From positions 2,446,001-2,510,000 of the forward strand of contig NC_007406.1 of NCBI RefSeq assembly GCF_000012725.1: a DNA stretch of 64,000 bases, written 5' to 3'. The position numbers and the translations under genes are program-made. Source of the stretch: Nitrobacter winogradskyi Nb-255 (lineage in GTDB: Bacteria > Pseudomonadota > Alphaproteobacteria > Rhizobiales > Xanthobacteraceae). The notes below the pieces were generated by a model. The model searched no databases, was not told where the DNA came from, and saw nothing but the letters and a program-made list of their open reading frames with translations. Positions 45,756-55,579 of the stretch are shown here, in pieces (positions within the stretch are counted from its first letter, which is position 1; every line of letters begins with the position of its first letter).

Positions 45756-47009
45756 TTAACGAAAGCGCTCCGCGGCAAACGGTCTCGGGTCCGCAAACGG
45801 CTCGACGCCCGTCATCATCTCCGCCAGCAGCCGGCCCGTGACCGGGCCCAGGGTCAGACCGTGATGCTGGTGCCCGAAGTTGAACCACAACCCGTCATGG
45901 CGGGCCGCCTTTCCGATCACCGGGAGCATATCCGGCATGCACGGACGCCGTCCCATCCAGGGCGTGGCCTCGATCGCCTCTCCGAGGGGAAACAATTCCC
46001 GCGCCAGAGGCAACGTTCGTTCGATCTGCACGGGAGTCGGAGGCGCATCGCGCCGCGCGAACTCCGCGCCGGTCGTGAGGCGAATGCCCTGATTCATCGG
46101 CGCCAGCAGATAGCCGCGATCCGAATCGAGAACCGGACGATTGAGAACCGCATTGCCGCGTGGGGCCAAATGCAGGTGATACCCGCGCTTGATGCCGAGC
46201 GGCATGTCGTAGCCGAGCGGACGGAAGATATCATCGGACCACGGACCCAGCGCAATCACCGCCTCGCGCCCCATCAGCGCTCCGTTCGGACCCTCGACGC
46301 GCCATGCCGCCTGACCTTGCGTCAGCGTGCGCGCGTCAGCCACGATGAAACGCCCGCCTCGACGCACGAACAACGCCGCATAGGCCTTCGTCAGCGCTCC
46401 CGGATCCGGAATAAAGCCCGGCGCTGGCCAGTGAATGGCGCCGGCGAACGTTCCGGACAGATTCGGCTCGCGCGCGGCTATCGCCCTGGCGTCGAGAATA
46501 TCCCCTTCAACCCCATACGGGCGAACGCGTTCGAGGTCAGCGACGCCCTTGTCCAGCGTCGCCGTCGACCGGAACAGCTTGATCCAGCCTGTCCGGCGCA
46601 GAAGCTGCGGCACGCCCGCTTCCGCGATCAGGGCCTCATGCTCGGCCAAGCTGCGGCTGATCAGCGGCAGGGCCGCCATCGCGCTGCGAAACGCGCGTTC
46701 GGGCGCGGACGCAAAAACATAGCGAATCAACCACGGCAAAAACGCAGGCAGATCGCGGAAGCGATAATGCGCTTCGGGGAAACGGTTCAGCGCATAGCGC
46801 AGAACCTGACGCAGATCGTAAGGAAACACATACGGGAAAACCGACGCTGATTCGATCAGGCCCGCGTTTCCGTAGCTCGTCTCCTGGCCCGCCCCGTCGT
46901 GCCGGTCGACCAGGATGACATCGCGCCCCCGCTTCTGAAGATGCAGCGCCGCGGAAACGCCGACAATTCCCGCGCCGAGAACCAGAACATCGGATTTGAC
47001 TAGCGCCAC
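45756..47009 (-). CDS. D-amino-acid dehydrogenase-like FAD oxidoreductase (DadA family)
   Basis: The roughly 417-residue flavoprotein has the dinucleotide-binding LVLGAGIVGVSAALHLQKRG at the start and GYDMPLGIKRGYHLHL in the middle. WMGRRPCMPDMLPVIG and FGHQHHGLTLGPVTGRLLAE close the C-terminus; these are typical of the DadA/glycine oxidase family. It would oxidatively deaminate D-amino acids. The start chosen is GTG 47009 (VALVKSDVLV) with GGAG in front; the ATG at 47060 would add an unconserved basic stretch. Substrate not determined. Confidence 0.88.
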   Translation of the reverse strand: MALVKSDVLVLGAGIVGVSAALHLQKRGRDVILVDRHDGAGQETSYGNAGLIESASVFPYVFPYDLRQVLRYALNRFPEAHYRFRDLPAFLPWLIRYVFASAPERAFRSAMAALPLISRSLAEHEALIAEAGVPQLLRRTGWIKLFRSTATLDKGVADLERVRPYGVEGDILDARAIAAREPNLSGTFAGAIHWPAPGFIPDPGALTKAYAALFVRRGGRFIVADARTLTQGQAAWRVEGPNGALMGREAVIALGPWSDDIFRPLGYDMPLGIKRGYHLHLAPRGNAVLNRPVLDSDRGYLLAPMNQGIRLTTGAEFARRDAPPTPVQIERTLPLARELFPLGEAIEATPWMGRRPCMPDMLPVIGKAARHDGLWFNFGHQHHGLTLGPVTGRLLAEMMTGVEPFADPRPFAAERFR

Positions 47010-47244
47010 ACGAATCTCCGAAGGCAGGACCGTACGGCCTCGCCGAACGTTACGCTTCAAACTTAAGTATTGCGGTTCGGGTGCGCAAACCGTCCCGTTG
47101 CGGGTGGCGGTTTGTCAGCCATTATCAACTTGCAAATCTTCAACTTGCCGACAGGCCGGAGCCGCGGCGGCGCGGCATTCCTCGCCTGGATACGTCTCGG
47201 TTCGCCCGCGCCGGCCGACAGGCCGACGATGGCTTATGCGAGAG

Positions 47245-50200
47245 TTATGTCGGTCGCAGCGCTTTCGACTCCATGTCGAATTCGGCGATCTGCCTGCGAC
47301 GTTCAGACTTGGTGCCGCTAAGGTGATCGGTCGCGATCGCAACATAGACAGCCGGAAGCACGAACAGAGTGAACAGCGTTCCGATCATCATGCCGGCCAC
47401 GACCACGAGGCCGATCGAGAACCGGCTCGCCGCGCCCGCTCCCGACGCCGTCAGCAGCGGCAGCAGACCTGTAACCATCGCCGCGGTCGTCATCAGGATT
47501 GGACGCAGCCTGACCCGCGCCGCTTTCTCGATCGCCGCCCGCTTGTCGAGCTTCTCGTTGATCTGAAGCTCGTTGGCGAATTCGACCATCAGGATGCCGT
47601 GCTTGCTGATAAGGCCGATCAGCGTCAGCAGGCCCACCTGGGTATAGATGTTGATCGTCGCGACGCCGAAGAACAGCGGGATCAGCGCGCCGAGAATCGC
47701 CATCGGCACGCTGATCATGATGACGAGCGGGTCACGCAGGCTTTCGAACTGCGCCGCCAGCACCAGGAAGATGATGATGAGCGCGAAGCCGAAGGCAATC
47801 GCGAGCTGATTGCCTTCCGTGACGTATTGTCGGGCGTCTGCGAGATAATCGTGACTGAAACCCTTCGGCAGATTTTTCGCCTGCTGTTCCAGGAATTCCA
47901 CGGCCTTGCCCACCGTCACGCCCGGCATCGGCACGGCCTGGAAGGTCGCCGCATTGAGCTGGTTGTAGTGGGTCAGCGCATTGGGATCGGTTTCAGTCTT
48001 GATCGAGACCAGCGTGGACAGCGGAATCTGCTGGCCGCCGGCCCCCGGCACGTAATACCCGTCGAGGGATTGCGGCGACAGGCGCTCGCCGCGTGGCACC
48101 TGCGGGATCACCTGATAAGAGCGCCCCTGAAGGTTGAACCGGTTCACGTAGTTGCCGCCGAGCAGCGTCGCCAGCGTCCCGCCGAGTTGCTGCATGGTGA
48201 CGCCGAGATCGTTCGCCTTGGTCCGATCGATAGCGACGCGAACCACCGGCTGGTTATAGTCGAGGTCGCTGTCGGAGACGATGAACAGACCGCTCTTCCG
48301 CGCCGCCTCCTTGAGCTTGTTCATTTCCTCATAGACCGTCTGGAAGCTGGATGTGCTGTAGAGCACCATCTGCACCGGCAGACCGCCCGGACCGCCCGGC
48401 AGCGGCGGCCGGTTGAAGGCGAAAGCGCTCACGCCCTCTACCTTGCTGATTTCAGCTTGCACCAGCGGCTTGATGGTCATCGCGGAGCGCGTGCGCTCGT
48501 CCCACGGTTTCAACAACATGCCGGCGATACCATCGTTGATGCCGTTGGTGCCGTTGATCACAAAGCGCAGGTCGGTCTCGGGGAAACTCGCATATGCCTT
48601 GTCGAGCTTGTTACCGTAAAAATCCATGTAGTCGAGGTTGGCGTATTTCGGCGCCTTGATGACCGCGAACACGATGCCCTGATCCTCTTCGGGCGCCAAC
48701 TCCGTTGAGGTGTTCATGTAAAGAAAGCCGACCAGCCCGAGGAGCGTCACCGCGAACAGCGCCGTCACCGGCCGGTAGTCGAGCGAGCGATCCAGCTTCC
48801 GGCCATACCAATCGGTCACCGAACTGAAGATCCTGTCGACCTTCGTGGCGAACCAGCCCTGCCCGCCGTGCTTGAGCAGCACGGAGCACATCATCGGCGA
48901 CAGTGTCAGCGCGATGACGCCGGAGACGATCACCGCCCCGGCCAGCGTGAAAGCGAATTCGCGAAACAGCGCGCCGGTGAGACCGCCCAGGAAGCCGATC
49001 GGCGCATACACCGCGGCCAGCGTGATCGTCATCGAGATGACCGGGCCGACGATTTCGCGCGCGCCCTGCAAGGACGCCTGAACCGCCGACTTACCCTCTT
49101 CGAGATGCCGGTGGATGTTCTCCACCACCACGATGGCGTCATCGACCACAAGGCCGATCGCCAGCACCATCGCCAGCAGCGTCAGCAGGTTGAAGCTGAA
49201 CCCCGCGGCCAGCATCAGCGCGCAAACGCCGATCAGCGACAGCGGAATCGTGACCACCGGGATGATGACCGAACGCAGCGAGGCGAGAAACAGGAAGATC
49301 ACGACGATAACGATGAGGACCGCCTCGATCAGCGTATTCTGCACCTCATGGATCGAGGAGGTAATGAACTTGGTCGAGTCGTAAGCCACCTTCATCTTCA
49401 TCGAGGGAGGAAGATTCCGCTCGATGTCCGGAAACAGCGCCCGCACTCCGGCGACGATGTTCAGCGGGTTGCCCTGCGGGGTCGCCTGCACGCCGATGAA
49501 GATCGCGCGCTGCCCGCTGAAAGCGACGCTGGCGTTCGTGCTTTGCGCCGCCAGCTCCACCGTGGCGATGTCTTCCATGCGCACGAAGCCGCCGTCCTTG
49601 GCCTTCACGGTCATGCGCTTAAACTGCTCGACGCTTTGCAGGTCGGTATTGGTGGTCACGTTGGAGATCGTGTAGTAGCCCTTGGTCTGGCCCGCCGCCG
49701 CCTGGAAATTATTGGCGGCGATCGCGATGGCGATTTCGGCGGTGGTCACGTTGCGTCCGGCCATCTTCATCGGATCAAGCCACACCCGCATCGCGAAGGT
49801 CTGACCGCCGAGAATGTCGGCCGAAGCCACGCCGTCCACGGTCGAGAGGATGGGCTGCACCACGCGCGTCAGGTAATCGGAAATCGCCGAGCCCGACAGT
49901 TCATCGCTCGAGAAGCCGATATACATCACCGCCGTGGTCTCGCCGGTGGACTTCAGGATCACCGGGTCGTTGGCTTCCTTCGGGATCAGATATCTCACCG
50001 AATTGACCTTCGACAGAACCTCGGTGAGCGCCGCGTTCGGATCGAAATTCAGCTTGACGTAGACCTTGATCTGGCTCTGGCCCTGTGTCGAGGTGGAAGT
50101 GATGTAGTCAACGCCTTCGGCCGACGCGACCGCCTGCTCGATCGGCGTGGTGATAAAGCCCTGCATCAGATCCGGCGACGCGCCCGGATAGATCGTGGTG

Positions 50201-50340
50201 ACGGTGATCACGGTGTTGGACAGCTTCGGATACTGCCGGACCGGCAAGTTGAACGCCGCCGCCAGGCCGATCAGCAGGATCAGCAGGCTGACGACGATCG
50301 ACAACACCGGCCGCTTGATGAAGATGTCCGTGAATGCCAT
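47245..50340 (-). CDS. RND multidrug efflux permease (AcrB family)
   Basis: The 1031-residue inner-membrane proton/drug antiporter has the AcrB layout: TM1 near residues 10-28 (VLSIVVSLLILLIGLAAAF), the first periplasmic domain, the proton-relay Asp pair in GLVVDDAIVVVENIHRH, then the second periplasmic domain and a C-terminal helix cluster (TLFVLPAVYVAI). The start at 50340 (MAFTDIFIKRP) matches family N-termini; the upstream part of the frame reads through a repeat. It is the third gene of the TetR-MFP-RND operon and lies 202 bases from the MFP stop, with a repeat between. Confidence 0.95.
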   Translation of the reverse strand: MAFTDIFIKRPVLSIVVSLLILLIGLAAAFNLPVRQYPKLSNTVITVTTIYPGASPDLMQGFITTPIEQAVASAEGVDYITSTSTQGQSQIKVYVKLNFDPNAALTEVLSKVNSVRYLIPKEANDPVILKSTGETTAVMYIGFSSDELSGSAISDYLTRVVQPILSTVDGVASADILGGQTFAMRVWLDPMKMAGRNVTTAEIAIAIAANNFQAAAGQTKGYYTISNVTTNTDLQSVEQFKRMTVKAKDGGFVRMEDIATVELAAQSTNASVAFSGQRAIFIGVQATPQGNPLNIVAGVRALFPDIERNLPPSMKMKVAYDSTKFITSSIHEVQNTLIEAVLIVIVVIFLFLASLRSVIIPVVTIPLSLIGVCALMLAAGFSFNLLTLLAMVLAIGLVVDDAIVVVENIHRHLEEGKSAVQASLQGAREIVGPVISMTITLAAVYAPIGFLGGLTGALFREFAFTLAGAVIVSGVIALTLSPMMCSVLLKHGGQGWFATKVDRIFSSVTDWYGRKLDRSLDYRPVTALFAVTLLGLVGFLYMNTSTELAPEEDQGIVFAVIKAPKYANLDYMDFYGNKLDKAYASFPETDLRFVINGTNGINDGIAGMLLKPWDERTRSAMTIKPLVQAEISKVEGVSAFAFNRPPLPGGPGGLPVQMVLYSTSSFQTVYEEMNKLKEAARKSGLFIVSDSDLDYNQPVVRVAIDRTKANDLGVTMQQLGGTLATLLGGNYVNRFNLQGRSYQVIPQVPRGERLSPQSLDGYYVPGAGGQQIPLSTLVSIKTETDPNALTHYNQLNAATFQAVPMPGVTVGKAVEFLEQQAKNLPKGFSHDYLADARQYVTEGNQLAIAFGFALIIIFLVLAAQFESLRDPLVIMISVPMAILGALIPLFFGVATINIYTQVGLLTLIGLISKHGILMVEFANELQINEKLDKRAAIEKAARVRLRPILMTTAAMVTGLLPLLTASGAGAASRFSIGLVVVAGMMIGTLFTLFVLPAVYVAIATDHLSGTKSERRRQIAEFDMESKALRPT

Positions 50341-50481
50341 GAAGGCGCTCCATTGACGCGTGGCTGCTCCGACGAGCGGAGCATGACCGCGAGACGTTCG
50401 ATCGATGCGGAGCCGCCACGGGGCGGACCCGGCTCTAAAGTCTTTCAGCGCTTCATGGAAACGGTGAAAGACTCCACCTTT

Positions 50482-50538
50482 ATGTTTTGACGCGTTTTCT
50501 TCCGGCGAACCGGATTCCACTTCGCTCGAAAACGCTAT
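50482..50538. repeat. Composite repeat arm between RND permease and MFP genes
   Basis: ATGTTTTGACGCGTTTTCTT, then CCGGCGAACCGGATTCCAC and TTCGCTCGAAAACGCTAT, is the full-length second block of the composite repeat. It lies between two genes of the same operon and could form an mRNA hairpin that changes the relative amounts of MFP and RND. Confidence 0.7.
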
Positions 50539-50542
50539 CGTA

Positions 50543-51754
50543 TCAGTTCAGCGGCGGCTCCGCCGGAATCTGCGGCATCTGATCTTTCGAAATCTCGACC
50601 GCGGCGCCCGACTGCAGCTTGAGCTGGCCGACCGCGGCGACCCTGTCGCCGGGCTTGACCCCTTTCTCGATGATCGCGCGGCCATTGATCCGGTCGCCGG
50701 TGCGGACAAAGGTGCGCTCGACCGTCAAGCTGGTCTTGCCGTCGTCCTCCTTCTTCTCCTTGATGAGATAGACGGAGTCGCCATACAGCGTGTAATCGAC
50801 CGCGGTTTCCGGGACCGTGACAGCCGGCGGCTTGTCCGGCAGCACCACGATCACATCGGCGAACATGCCGGGCTTAAGGATGTTGTCCGGGTTGGCGATG
50901 GTGGCCTGGACTCGGATATTGCGGGTTTCAGTGGCGATCTGCGGCTCGATGGTGGTGATCTTGCCGTCAAACTCCCTGCCCGGATAGGCATCGACCGACA
51001 CCCGCACCGTCTGGCCGACCGCAAGCCGTGCGCTGTCCTTTTCAGTCACCGTGAAGTTCGCGAACAGGGTCGACAGATCGGTCAGCGACACGATCGGCGT
51101 TCCGGCGTTCAGAAACTGCCCCACTTCCACCTGACGGACGCCGAGCACGCCGTCGAACGGCGCGCGCACCAGCTTCTGCGAAATGATCGCCTCGGTCTTG
51201 GCGATGCCCGCATTGGCCTGGTCGAAAGCGGCCTGCGCCTGATCCACCGTCACCTGCGGACCGACCTGACGCGCGGCGAGCTGCTTCGCCCGCTCCAGAG
51301 CAAGGCGTGAGACCGTCGCCTGAGCCTTGAAGCTGGCCAGGTCGCCTTGTTCCGGCTTGTCGAACAGTTGAACCAGCGGCGCGCCCTTAACGACACGGCT
51401 GCCGGCGGTGAATAAAATCTCGGTAATGCGGCCGTTAACATCCGATGAAACGTTGACCTGATGCACCGCGGCCAGGCTGCCGACCGCCCGCTGCAGATTG
51501 GGCAGGACTTCAGATTTGACCTCGACCGCGCTGATCGTCACCGGCGGCGGCTTATTGTTGGCAAAGAACTGCGCGATCATGTGCGCGCGGAAGGCATTGA
51601 ACCCTACCAGCCCGCCGACCAGCAACGAGAGCAATATTCCCCCGATGATAAACCAGCGCGTCATGCGCACCGGGCGCGTGCGAGGCTTTTCGTTCAGTTC
51701 GCGCGGCGGCACCTCTGTCATGTCGCCGGTATCGCCTTCCCTTCTTACCGTCAT
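50543..51754 (-). CDS. RND efflux membrane fusion protein (periplasmic adaptor)
   Basis: The 403-residue HlyD/AcrA-like adaptor has one N-terminal membrane helix (FIIGGILLSLLVGGLVGF), the lipoyl-type halves around VNVSSDVNGRITEI and LVRAPFDGVLGVRQVEVG, a coiled-coil hairpin between them (FKAQATVSRLALERAKQLAA), and a beta-barrel/MP domain with LKPGMFADVIVVLPDKPPA. The start at 51754 (MTVRREGD) is one base from the TetR stop codon. It links the RND pump to an outer-membrane channel; none is encoded in this window. Confidence 0.93.
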   Translation of the reverse strand: MTVRREGDTGDMTEVPPRELNEKPRTRPVRMTRWFIIGGILLSLLVGGLVGFNAFRAHMIAQFFANNKPPPVTISAVEVKSEVLPNLQRAVGSLAAVHQVNVSSDVNGRITEILFTAGSRVVKGAPLVQLFDKPEQGDLASFKAQATVSRLALERAKQLAARQVGPQVTVDQAQAAFDQANAGIAKTEAIISQKLVRAPFDGVLGVRQVEVGQFLNAGTPIVSLTDLSTLFANFTVTEKDSARLAVGQTVRVSVDAYPGREFDGKITTIEPQIATETRNIRVQATIANPDNILKPGMFADVIVVLPDKPPAVTVPETAVDYTLYGDSVYLIKEKKEDDGKTSLTVERTFVRTGDRINGRAIIEKGVKPGDRVAAVGQLKLQSGAAVEISKDQMPQIPAEPPLN

Positions 51755-51755
51755 G

Positions 51756-52457
51756 TCATGCACTTTCTGCGGCCGACGTTTGGGCGGCGTTGAATACAGG
51801 TTCCCGGTCCAGATGCAAGGCAATTGCCGCTGCGTTCAAACCGATCCCCCGAAGAATGAATTCACTAATCTGCCGTTCCAGGTCGGGCCCGCCGCCATAT
51901 GACAGGGCTGGAACGGAAGGAAGCCTGCTGAGAACCAACATGAGAACCGTATGATGCGCGAACCAGAACAGATTGAGCGGGTCCCGCCCTACCGGCTCGG
52001 CATCCCCTTTTGCAATCGCCTGCTCAAGTGAAGCCGTGAAGGCCCCGCCGATCAGATTCCGGATTTTCTCGTACAGCAACCGGGCAAATTCGCCATCATC
52101 GAGCTGGCTTGAAACCATGAGGCGCAGGCGCTGCGCTTCCTGCTGATCCGGCGAAGCGGAGACATTCAGGAAATGCCTGACCATGCCGCGAACAAGGATA
52201 ACGAGCGTCTCCGTTGAGGGCTCGCGATCGAGCAGGCGATGCAGCGCCGGATCCGCCTCGCAAGCTTCAGCCAGAATTTCGGCGTAGAGCGCGGCCTTGG
52301 TGGGAAAATGCTTGAACAGCAACGCCTCTGAGATCGATGCGGCAGCCGCAACGCTTCTGGTCGTCGTACCCGCGAACCCGTTGCGTGCGAAACACTGTTT
52401 CGCAGCGCTCAAAATCAACTCACGTCGCAGATCGCCGGTCATCCGCAGGCTGCTCAT
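51756..52457 (-). CDS. TetR family transcriptional regulator of the efflux operon
   Basis: The 233-residue repressor has an N-terminal helix-turn-helix domain (GTTTRSVAAAASISEALLFK) followed by FPTKAALYAEIL, and a variable ligand-binding C-terminus. The start is placed at ATG 52457 (MSSLRMTGD); an ATG at 52475 would lie inside the predicted operator, and the ATG at 52442 is a possible alternative. A palindrome GTGAGT-AAGC-ACTCAC sits just upstream. The gene is first in a three-gene operon with an MFP and an RND permease, so it probably represses its own operon. Confidence 0.92.
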   Translation of the reverse strand: MSSLRMTGDLRRELILSAAKQCFARNGFAGTTTRSVAAAASISEALLFKHFPTKAALYAEILAEACEADPALHRLLDREPSTETLVILVRGMVRHFLNVSASPDQQEAQRLRLMVSSQLDDGEFARLLYEKIRNLIGGAFTASLEQAIAKGDAEPVGRDPLNLFWFAHHTVLMLVLSRLPSVPALSYGGGPDLERQISEFILRGIGLNAAAIALHLDREPVFNAAQTSAAESA

Positions 52458-52463
52458 AGCTTT

Positions 52464-52479
52464 GTGAGTAAGCACTCAC
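52464..52479. promoter_or_regulatory. Predicted TetR operator and overlapping promoter
   Basis: GTGAGT, four bases, then ACTCAC forms a perfect inverted repeat 7 bases upstream of the TetR start. On the minus strand a promoter-like TTGACT, 17 bases, TACTCA runs through it, with the operator covering the -10 box. Autoregulation by the adjacent TetR protein is inferred from the position. The promoter is so close that the transcript would be leaderless or start inside the gene. Confidence 0.7.
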
Positions 52480-52591
52480 TTCAATTTAGTCAAGACGGAT
52501 GTTGCGTTGCATCAATTGAACTTAAAACCGAAATGATCCGGGAGTCCCCTTTTGGATGCCGGGGAAGCGATGGAATACGACGGCCGGGCGG

Positions 52592-53851
52592 TTACGGAAA
52601 AAGCCCGCGCTTCGCCTTCGCGGACCGCACCTTCTCAACGCCGAGCGTCATCGCCGCGGTCCGATGCGAGATACCGTCCCTTTTCGCGCGCTCGACCATC
52701 TGCCCGAAAGCACGATCAAGGATCTGGTATTCGCGGCGCGTCACCTGATCTTCTTCCCAGAACAGTTGCTGCAAACCCTGAACCCATTCGAAGTAGCTGA
52801 CCACCACGCCGCCGGAATTGCAAAGGATGTCCGGAATCAGGAAAATCTCGTCCTGTCGCGTCTCCAGGATCAGGTCGGCTTCAGGCGTGGTTGGCCCGTT
52901 GGCGCCCTCGGCCAGAACGCGGCATTTCAGGTTCTCGGCGACGCGCGCGTCGATCACGCGCTCCACCGCGGCGGGAACGAGCACGTCGCACGGCAGGGTC
53001 AGGATCGCCGCTGGATCGTATGAAAGCTGGTTGGAATATCCCGCGAGGCTTCCCTGCGTGCCGGTGTGGCGCAGCAGCCCGGGAATATCCAGGCCCTTGC
53101 TGTCATGAAGGGCGCCGGTGTGGTCGCTCACCGCGATGATCCTGACGCCGGAATTGTAAAGCTCGAGCGCCGCCTGGGAACCGACGTTGCCAAAGCCCTG
53201 AACGACGGCGGTCGCGCCACCGAACGCGATGTCGCGTTCCTTCATGACGCGGCGGACGAGATGGGCGACGCCGCGGCCCGTGGCCTCGCGACGACCGAGC
53301 GTGCCGCCCGTGCTGACAGGCTTGCCGGTGACGATCTCGGTGACGGTGCGCCCCTGATACATGGAATAGGTATCCATGAACCAGGCCATCACCTGCTCGT
53401 TCGTACCCATGTCGGGCGCCATCACATCGGTGTGCGGCCCGACGAACGGAATCATCTCCTGCATGTAACGGCGCGACAGTCCCTCCAGTTCACGCATCGA
53501 GAGCGACTGCGGATCGACACTGACGCCGCCTTTGGCTCCGCCATAGGGCAATCCGACAAGCGCGCATTTCCAGCTCATCCAGATGGCGAGCGCGGCCACC
53601 TCGCCGATATCCACGCACGGCGCGAAGCGCGTGCCGCCCTTGGTCGGGCCCAGCGTGAGGTGATGCTGCACGCGGTACCCCTCGAAAACCGCGATCGATC
53701 CGTCGTCGCGATGCACCGGACAGGAAATCGTGATGGCGCGCTTGGGCATCAGGATGCGCTCTCGCTCATCCATCGGGATCGACAGGTGATCAGCGATAAC
53801 CCCGAACTGCCGAACCGCCATGTCGAAGACCGCGCCCGCATAAACCGTCAT
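52592..53851 (-). CDS. Glu/Leu/Phe/Val dehydrogenase family protein (glutamate dehydrogenase-like)
   Basis: The 419-residue enzyme would oxidatively deaminate an amino acid, probably glutamate, using NAD(P). The substrate domain has GPTKGGTRF and LPYGGAKGGV with the catalytic lysine; the cofactor domain has VVQGFGNVGSQAALEL. The start at 53851 (MTVYAGAVFDMAVRQFG) follows a GGGAGAG site. The length matches bacterial hexameric dehydrogenases. It could instead prefer leucine or valine; sequence alone does not decide. Confidence 0.93.
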   Translation of the reverse strand: MTVYAGAVFDMAVRQFGVIADHLSIPMDERERILMPKRAITISCPVHRDDGSIAVFEGYRVQHHLTLGPTKGGTRFAPCVDIGEVAALAIWMSWKCALVGLPYGGAKGGVSVDPQSLSMRELEGLSRRYMQEMIPFVGPHTDVMAPDMGTNEQVMAWFMDTYSMYQGRTVTEIVTGKPVSTGGTLGRREATGRGVAHLVRRVMKERDIAFGGATAVVQGFGNVGSQAALELYNSGVRIIAVSDHTGALHDSKGLDIPGLLRHTGTQGSLAGYSNQLSYDPAAILTLPCDVLVPAAVERVIDARVAENLKCRVLAEGANGPTTPEADLILETRQDEIFLIPDILCNSGGVVVSYFEWVQGLQQLFWEEDQVTRREYQILDRAFGQMVERAKRDGISHRTAAMTLGVEKVRSAKAKRGLFP

Positions 53852-54128
53852 CGTTCTCTCCCTGCGTGATCTGGTTCGCGAACCGTGCCAGGCATTGATC
53901 TGCTGGATACGTCGCCGAAAGCAAGCCGTCACCATGCCTTCAGGATGGTGAGCCGTCGGTTATGCGCCGTCCAATGATAACATCCATCGCCCCGATAAAG
54001 GCTGTAAAAAGTATCGTGTGAAGCCTGTACGTCGACCGATCTCCGCGCGATCGAGGCCGCCATGGTTCGACGGATGCACAGGTTATCGAGCCTGACCATC
54101 CGAAGGCGATGTTTCCGCCGGCAGGACT

Positions 54129-55349
54129 TCAGGCAAGCGCGCGCTTGAGATCGAAAGCGGAATCGGCAGCCTGCTCCGGCGTTATCGAACCGTTCACGGC
54201 CAGAAAGCGACGGCCGAAGACGTGATCCGATGCGCGGTTGACCGACTCGATGCCGATCAGATGGCCGCCCTTGTAACAGAACGCGGAGAACGACCCCTGC
54301 CCGACGTCGCCACGCACGACGACCTGATCGTAACCGGTCGTCAAACCCGCTATTTGCAGCTTGTCCGGCCCCTGATCACTCCAGAACCACGGAAAACCGT
54401 CATAGTTCTTCGCATGACCGGTCAGCCGCGCGGCCACGCAACGCGCCTGATCGGTCGCGTTCTGCACGGATTCGAGCCGCAGCGACGCGCCGAAACGCTC
54501 GCTCGCAAACAGCGCGCAGTCACCTATCGCCGAAATGTTCGGGTCGGCGGTGAGCAGATGCTCATCGACGATAATTCCGGAGGCTACCGGCAGGCCCGCC
54601 TCCCCCGCCAGTTCGACATTCGGCAAAACGCCGATGCCGACCACCACCAGATCCGCCGCAAGCTGCCTGCCGTCGCTCAAGGCGACGCCTGACACGCGAC
54701 CTCCGTCTCCGGCGATGCTCGTCGCCTGCACTCCGAAATGAAGGCGAATCCCAGCTTCACTGTGGCGCTGCTGAAAGAACTCCGAGATCTCCGGCGTGAC
54801 CGCACGCGCCATCACGCGCGGCGCAAGCTCCACGACATCGACTTCGAGCCCCTTCGACCGCGCCGTGGCCGCGAATTCGAGGCCGATAAAACCCGCCCCG
54901 ACAACCACCACCCGCCGCCGGGTGGTGAAAAGCTGCCGCAGTTTCTCGCTCTCGTCGAGCGATCGTAGATACAGGACATCCTCCAGATCGGCGTTGGGAA
55001 CGTCGAGCAGGCGGTTGCGCGCGCCCGTCGCCAGGACGAGGTGTTTATAAGGCCGGGATGCACCGGAGGCACACACGAGTTGAAGCGCGCCACGGTCGAT
55101 GGCGACGGCGCGATCGGCGATCAGTTCGATGTGCTGATCGTGGTAGAACTTCTCCGGCCTGAACATCACCGAATCCGGGCTTCCGCCGCCCTTCAGGTAG
55201 GCTTTGGAGAGCGGAGGCCGCTGGTAGGGCAGATGCGGTTCGTCATTGATCAGACCGACAGGCCCCTCGTACCCGGCCTGACGAAGCGAAACGGCAAGTT
55301 GAAAGCCGGCATGGCCGGCGCCGACGATCAGAATCGGTGCGTCTCCCAT
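54129..55349 (-). CDS. FAD-dependent pyridine nucleotide-disulfide oxidoreductase (ferredoxin reductase-like)
   Basis: The 406-residue protein has the FAD motif LIVGAGHAGFQLAVSLRQAG at residue 7 and the NAD motif VVVVGAGFIGLEFAATARSK near 146. PYQRPPLSKAYLKG and SAIGDCALFASERFG follow the pattern of rhodocoxin or putidaredoxin reductases. It would pass electrons from NADH to a ferredoxin. The nearest P450 gene is 10 kb away and there is no adjacent ferredoxin, so pairing is speculative. No active-site CxxxxC disulfide is present. Confidence 0.92.
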   Translation of the reverse strand: MGDAPILIVGAGHAGFQLAVSLRQAGYEGPVGLINDEPHLPYQRPPLSKAYLKGGGSPDSVMFRPEKFYHDQHIELIADRAVAIDRGALQLVCASGASRPYKHLVLATGARNRLLDVPNADLEDVLYLRSLDESEKLRQLFTTRRRVVVVGAGFIGLEFAATARSKGLEVDVVELAPRVMARAVTPEISEFFQQRHSEAGIRLHFGVQATSIAGDGGRVSGVALSDGRQLAADLVVVGIGVLPNVELAGEAGLPVASGIIVDEHLLTADPNISAIGDCALFASERFGASLRLESVQNATDQARCVAARLTGHAKNYDGFPWFWSDQGPDKLQIAGLTTGYDQVVVRGDVGQGSFSAFCYKGGHLIGIESVNRASDHVFGRRFLAVNGSITPEQAADSAFDLKRALA

Positions 55350-55579
55350 TCGTCAAGTCCACCAGTTCAGGACGGTCTGAACGTCTGTCATATATCGCCT
55401 CCAAAGCGTTATCCTTCTGTCGCGGGTGTCGGCCCGCGCGTTTTCTTGCACGAACCCGCCGCCGATTGCCACTCCCGGCGGAACCGCGGTTCACAATCGA
55501 CCGGGTCATGCGGCACATCGTGTAGGCGGACCCGGCTTGATCGATCCGAAACTGGCCCTCTCACCCGGAGCGACCCCAG

